From the NCBI GenBank assembly GCA_024697545.1, contig JAILFN010000123.1:1-64000 (forward strand): a stretch of 64,000 bases of DNA, given 5' to 3'. Both the position numbers and the translations under genes were made by a program. This DNA is from Ruminococcus sp. GTDB taxonomy: Bacteria > Bacillota > Clostridia > Oscillospirales > Ruminococcaceae. Positions 60,305-64,000 of the stretch are shown here, piece after piece; position 1 is the first letter of the stretch, and the number at the start of each line of letters is the position of its first letter. The notes below the pieces were generated by a model, which did not search any database, was not told where the DNA came from, and worked only from the letters and a program-made list of their open reading frames with translations.

Positions 60305-61611
60305 TCCTGCTCACCTCCGTTTACTGTTTCAGGCTCAAGCACATATACGCAGTCGGGAATAAAACCGTTTGCTGCCTTTATCACTCTTTCGCGGGTGACT
60401 TCATTTACGAGCGCTATCTCTTGTTCGGGGGTGATATCTATGCCCCTGAGCTGGCGGAGATAGTTCCATGAATTAAAATCCTCGGAAACGTCCGTGACTA
60501 TCCTTAAAGCACTGCGGAGACTCTTCTTGCAGTTCTCAAGCTCCTCATCGGTGAAATCGCCTTTTTTAAGCAGGTCGAGCTGGTGGAGTATCTCCTGTCT
60601 CGCAAGCTGCTCATTTGCGGCATCAACGCCGCTGTCAACGAACATTGTCTGTTTAAAGTCCATGATAAACGACTGACAGTAATAGCAGAGCGAAAGCTTT
60701 TCGCGGACATTGGTGAACAGCTTTGAGAAATCGGTGCCGCCGAAGAGCATACAAGCGAGCTTTTCGGCATAGAAGTCACCGCCCTCGGTCTTGAATCCCA
60801 TGACCAGTTTCAGCTGCTCCTGCTCTATCTTTTCACGCACCTCTTTGACCTCAGCCCTGAGCGGCGACGGGGATATCACGCTCTCTTTATCAATTATCTC
60901 ACCGGAGTGTTCGGCAAGACGCTTTTCGGCAAATTCCGTGATGCGTTCTTTTACGATCTTCTGCGCTTCGGTATTATGCCCGCTTCCGCAGAAGGTGACC
61001 GATATGCCCGCAATGGAAAGCATCTTCTTATACTCGCGGTAGAGCTGTTCGGCGGTAAGCTTCTCTGCGGCTTCTATCGTGCCGAAGGGAGGCAGGCTTG
61101 CGGGCTCGCCCTCAAACGCCACCTCTCTTGCGCGGCGGACGGCATAGTTATGCCTGTTATTGGATACAGACTTTATAGCCTCGATGACCTCACGGCGTGC
61201 CATCTCGAAATATTTCTGATCGAAAGCGCCTTCCTTCACATTCGGCGAGAACAACAGCTCGTTCATAAGCTTTGCCGCTTCGGTCGTAACCGTTTCGCCG
61301 TTTATCGCAAAGCGATCGCCCATGCATTGCAGGGAAAACCCCAGCACAATGTTGTCGCCGACCCTCACGAAGTTATAATTCTGCACGGCGCCGTAAAGGC
61401 TTTTAAGCTTTTCGGACATCTTAGCTTTAGTGGGATACACTGACGTAGAATCGACCATAAGCGTCCCGAGCATCTGGTATATCTGCGGCGTGTTTTCTTC
61501 AAGCGGCAGCAGGAGCCTTACAGAGATAAGCTCACCTCTGTACTTAGGATCCTCTATATAGGTAAAAGACAGACCTTTTACCGACGATTCTTTTTTGATC
61601 TTATATGCCAT
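60301..61611 (-). CDS. M16 family peptidase-like protein, YmfF-like (inactive subunit)
   Basis: A 436-residue M16 homolog. It lacks HxxEH in the N-terminal half; the corresponding region reads MLGTLMVDSTSVYPTKAKM. It keeps family features such as YFEMARREVIEAI, FCGSGHN and the C-terminal KLFTNVREKLSLCYYCQS. It is therefore probably the non-catalytic, substrate-positioning partner of the downstream protein. AAGGAGG lies six bases before the ATG. Confidence 0.85.
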   Translation of the reverse strand: MAYKIKKESSVKGLSFTYIEDPKYRGELISVRLLLPLEENTPQIYQMLGTLMVDSTSVYPTKAKMSEKLKSLYGAVQNYNFVRVGDNIVLGFSLQCMGDRFAINGETVTTEAAKLMNELLFSPNVKEGAFDQKYFEMARREVIEAIKSVSNNRHNYAVRRAREVAFEGEPASLPPFGTIEAAEKLTAEQLYREYKKMLSIAGISVTFCGSGHNTEAQKIVKERITEFAEKRLAEHSGEIIDKESVISPSPLRAEVKEVREKIEQEQLKLVMGFKTEGGDFYAEKLACMLFGGTDFSKLFTNVREKLSLCYYCQSFIMDFKQTMFVDSGVDAANEQLARQEILHQLDLLKKGDFTDEELENCKKSLRSALRIVTDVSEDFNSWNYLRQLRGIDITPEQEIALVNEVTRERVIKAANGFIPDCVYVLEPETVNGGEQE

Positions 61612-61728
61612 CGGTTCCTCCTTGCAGGGTTTATTTTACTATTATATTTTAGCACATCATGCTGGATATTACCATACTTTTCACAAGAATTTCATAAAGG
61701 CATTGCTGTGCGAAAAGAAAAAGCGGTC

Positions 61729-64000
61729 TTACTTCTTCATGAACATAACGTTCCTGACGCCCGCTATCTCCGCAAGCTCGTTCAAAAGCTCGCGCGAGAG
61801 CAAAACTTTGGGCAGCGAGCGCGGTACGGCTGCGGTCTTTTTATCCGAAAGATAGAATACTATCCTGCGTCCGTCGGCAGAGGAATGCTTCTTCGCCGTC
61901 TGCTTGATCTTTTCTATGATATCGGAAGCATCCGAAGACAGCTTTACGCATATATCGCGGGAAGCGCATACGCGGACAAGTCCTTCGGCGTCCATGACGA
62001 TATCGGCTATCAGCTCAGGCGGGTCGTCATCCTTTACGGAGATCTTTCCGCTTACATAGACCGTCCTGCCTGTTTTAAGAAGATGCGCCGCACCCTCATA
62101 CACCGAGGGGAACACTATGAGCCCTGCCGAGCCCGTTTTGTCTTCGCCCTGTGCAAAGCACATCATAGCGCCGTTTTTTGTCTTGTGGGTGCGTATCTCT
62201 GTGAGCTGTAAAAGCAAAGCTGCGGGTCTACCCGCCGACGCTGAGCTGCCGCCGCTGAGTTGTGCGGCGGAGACAGCGCCCATTGCATTCGCATAGGGCA
62301 GGCAGCTGTCAAGAGGATGACCCGAGAGATACATTCCCGTCACCTCATATTCAAGGTCGAGAAGCTGCTGTGCGGGCAGCTCGGGCAAGGCTGGTATATA
62401 TATATCATCCTGCCGGCTGCTGTCCGTTCCGAAGAAATCGAGCTGACCTTCGGGGTTGTCCCTGACGCGCAGCTGTACACGCCTGAAAACGTCCTCACAG
62501 GCGGAGAGCATTTCGGCGCGGTTGTTCGGGAAGCTATCCAATGCGCCGGATTTTATAAGCGCTTCGCAGATCTTTGAAGTAACTCCGACAGCGGAGGTGC
62601 GCTTGCAGAAATCGACGAAGTCGGAAAAATCGCCTCCATTTTCTCTTTCCCTCTCGATGGCGGTTATCATGCCGTCGCCTAGACCCTTTATCGCGAGGAG
62701 CGCAAAGCGTATACCCTCCTGCTCGGCGACGAATCCCGATGAGCTTTTATTGATATCAAGCGGCAGGAGCTTTACCCCGCTGTAACCGAGCTCGGATATA
62801 TAATCGGGCAGCTTGTGCGGTTTTTCAAAAAGGGTGACGGTCATGAGAGCTGCCATATAGTTTTTGTAGTAATGGCATTTGAGGTACGCTGTCTGGTAAG
62901 AAATAGTAGCGTATGCTGCCGCGTGGGATTTGTTGAAGGCGTAGCTTGCAAATGATATCATCTCATCGAAGATGGAATTTGCAGTGCGCTCGTCAACACC
63001 GTTCGATAACGCGCCGCAGACTTCGTCGTCGCCGTATATGAATGCGCGGCGTTCGTTTTCAAGCACGCTGTGCTTTTTCTTTGCCATAGCGCGTCGGACG
63101 ATATCCGCCCTGCCGTAGGAATATCCCGCAAGCTCGCGGAATATCTGCATTACCTGCTCCTGATAGACGATACAGCCGTAGGTGACTTCAAGAATGTTTT
63201 TCAGCAGCGGGTGCTTGTAGGTCACAAGGCTCGGGTCGTGGCGGTTTCGGATAAAGGTCGGTATCGAGTCCATAGGACCCGGGCGGTAGAGGGATATGAC
63301 CGAGATAAGGTCGTCGATGCCCGAGGGCTTCAGGCGCATTACCGTTGCCGTCATGCCGCCGCTTTCAAACTGGAACACGCCCTGAGTCCTGCCCTGAGCG
63401 AACATATCATAAACAGCAGGGTCATCGAGCGGGATAGCCGATATATCAAAATCGGGCTGTGTGCGGCGGATATCCTTGACGCACATATCAATGATGGTCA
63501 GATTGCTCACCCCGAGGAAATCCATTTTCAGAAGTCCGAGGCGTTCAAGATTCGTCATGGTGAACTCGGTAGAGATCTGACCGTCGCGGGCGTAAAGAGG
63601 GACGTAGCTGTCAACAGGGTCTTTTGTTATAACGACACCTGCCGCGTGAGTGCCTGCGTTTCTCGGCATATTCTCTATCCTGCGGGCGGCTTCTATAAGC
63701 TCGTGCATCTGTGCATCGCCGTTATAGAGCTTTCTAAGCTCGGGGACATTCTTTATCGCCTGTTCGAGGCTCATGCCGCGAGGTGCGGCTTTGGCGGCAA
63801 TATCGCCCGTCTTATACGGCAGCCCCATAACGCGGGCGCAGTCTCTCAGCGCCTGCTTTGCGCCCAGTGTGCCGAATGTGATTATCTGTGCAACATGGTC
63901 GGAGCCGTAGCGGGAGATGACGTAATCTATCACCCGCTGACGTTTCAGCGTGCAGAAATCAATATCGAAATCGGGCATAGAGACTCTTTCGGGATTGAGA
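61729..64000 (-). CDS. dnaE: DNA polymerase III alpha subunit, C-terminal two thirds (5' end outside window)
   Basis: A DnaE-type (not PolC) replicative polymerase. The frame is open to the window edge: seven codons (LNPERVS) precede the first internal Met, so the start is beyond 64000 and about 756 residues are seen. PDFDIDF holds two catalytic Asp. RNAGTHAAGVVI, GLLKMDFLGVSNL, FQFESGGMTATV, SLYRPGPMDSIPTFI and FASYAFNKSHAAAYA follow, then a helix-hairpin-helix region and an OB domain (residues about 560-680, GAMMCFAQGEDKTG). In Firmicutes with both PolC and DnaE, this one extends primers on the lagging strand. No obvious terminator follows. Confidence 0.96.
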   Translation of the reverse strand, partial: LNPERVSMPDFDIDFCTLKRQRVIDYVISRYGSDHVAQIITFGTLGAKQALRDCARVMGLPYKTGDIAAKAAPRGMSLEQAIKNVPELRKLYNGDAQMHELIEAARRIENMPRNAGTHAAGVVITKDPVDSYVPLYARDGQISTEFTMTNLERLGLLKMDFLGVSNLTIIDMCVKDIRRTQPDFDISAIPLDDPAVYDMFAQGRTQGVFQFESGGMTATVMRLKPSGIDDLISVISLYRPGPMDSIPTFIRNRHDPSLVTYKHPLLKNILEVTYGCIVYQEQVMQIFRELAGYSYGRADIVRRAMAKKKHSVLENERRAFIYGDDEVCGALSNGVDERTANSIFDEMISFASYAFNKSHAAAYATISYQTAYLKCHYYKNYMAALMTVTLFEKPHKLPDYISELGYSGVKLLPLDINKSSSGFVAEQEGIRFALLAIKGLGDGMITAIERERENGGDFSDFVDFCKRTSAVGVTSKICEALIKSGALDSFPNNRAEMLSACEDVFRRVQLRVRDNPEGQLDFFGTDSSRQDDIYIPALPELPAQQLLDLEYEVTGMYLSGHPLDSCLPYANAMGAVSAAQLSGGSSASAGRPAALLLQLTEIRTHKTKNGAMMCFAQGEDKTGSAGLIVFPSVYEGAAHLLKTGRTVYVSGKISVKDDDPPELIADIVMDAEGLVRVCASRDICVKLSSDASDIIEKIKQTAKKHSSADGRRIVFYLSDKKTAAVPRSLPKVLLSRELLNELAEIAGVRNVMFMKK

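Noticed and set aside
1..64000. tRNA, rRNA, insertion sequence or prophage genes
   Set aside because: Looked for cloverleaf-like stretches, transposase motifs and phage structural proteins; none seen.

Overview
The window is a chromosomal segment of a low-to-mid GC Gram-positive anaerobe. It carries a class II lipoteichoic-acid-synthase-type enzyme, YmfF/YmfH-like M16 proteins, PcrA, RecD2, a MecA-like adaptor, Na+-pump decarboxylase subunits and lipid-anchored ABC binding proteins. A lipid-anchored GH5 cellulase and a cytoplasmic GH3 beta-glucosidase point to a plant-fibre-degrading clostridium. My best inference is a Ruminococcus-like member of the Oscillospiraceae; this rests on gene content only. 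I found no tRNA, rRNA, CRISPR array, insertion sequence or prophage.

Layout. 1-1.4 kb: 3' end of feoB and its small Cys-rich partner. 1.7-6.2 kb: a LacI-type sensor/GGDEF/EAL protein facing a GH5 lipoprotein across a shared terminator. 6.6-9.6 kb: an LTA-synthase-like sulfatase and a nitroreductase. 9.7-12.8 kb: a three-gene glycerol-3-phosphate dehydrogenase-like operon. 12.9-16.9 kb (minus strand): a wall-binding repeat protein, a small (p)ppGpp synthetase and a membrane protein. 17.3-20.2 kb: two tandem paralogous solute-binding lipoproteins behind a consensus promoter. 20.3-21.3 kb: a dihydrouridine synthase. 21.3-22.6 kb: an AT-rich island of orphan genes. 22.7-30.6 kb: a long collinear run rsmI-rimI-trmN6-like-tsaD-GNAT-polA-aroE-(broken VOC)-aroK. 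30.8-35.8 kb: pcrA, nadA, an HD hydrolase and a membrane protein. 35.9-38.2 kb: GH3 beta-glucosidase. 38.3-43.7 kb (minus): a MacAB-like export operon with two membrane-fusion proteins that both carry very acidic low-complexity segments. 44.1-47.3 kb: oadG-oadB, a 5'-deoxynucleotidase and rpe. 47.3-49.8 kb (minus): a MecA-like adaptor and an ABC-F ATPase. 50.1 kb: an EIIA-Glc-like protein lacking the phospho-histidine. 50.6-53.8 kb (minus): comF, recD2 and a small membrane protein. 54.0-64.0 kb (minus): pnp, rpsO, folD, lgt, two M16 proteins and the C-terminal two thirds of dnaE.

How the genes fit together. The GH5 lipoprotein and GH3 enzyme could form the outer and inner ends of cello-oligosaccharide use, and the two binding lipoproteins may capture sugars for a permease encoded elsewhere. 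The 22.7-30.6 kb run is housekeeping (rRNA/tRNA modification, DNA repair, shikimate pathway). Near-consensus promoters (mostly 17-bp spacers) precede most transcription units and are listed individually.

No clearly new multi-gene system stands out. The best leads are the export operon with two acidic adaptors, the EIIA-like protein without its histidine, the orphan-gene island at 21.3-22.6 kb, the wall-repeat/(p)ppGpp synthetase cluster, the long hairpin before pnp, and the hairpin that buries the ribosome-binding site of the MecA-like gene.
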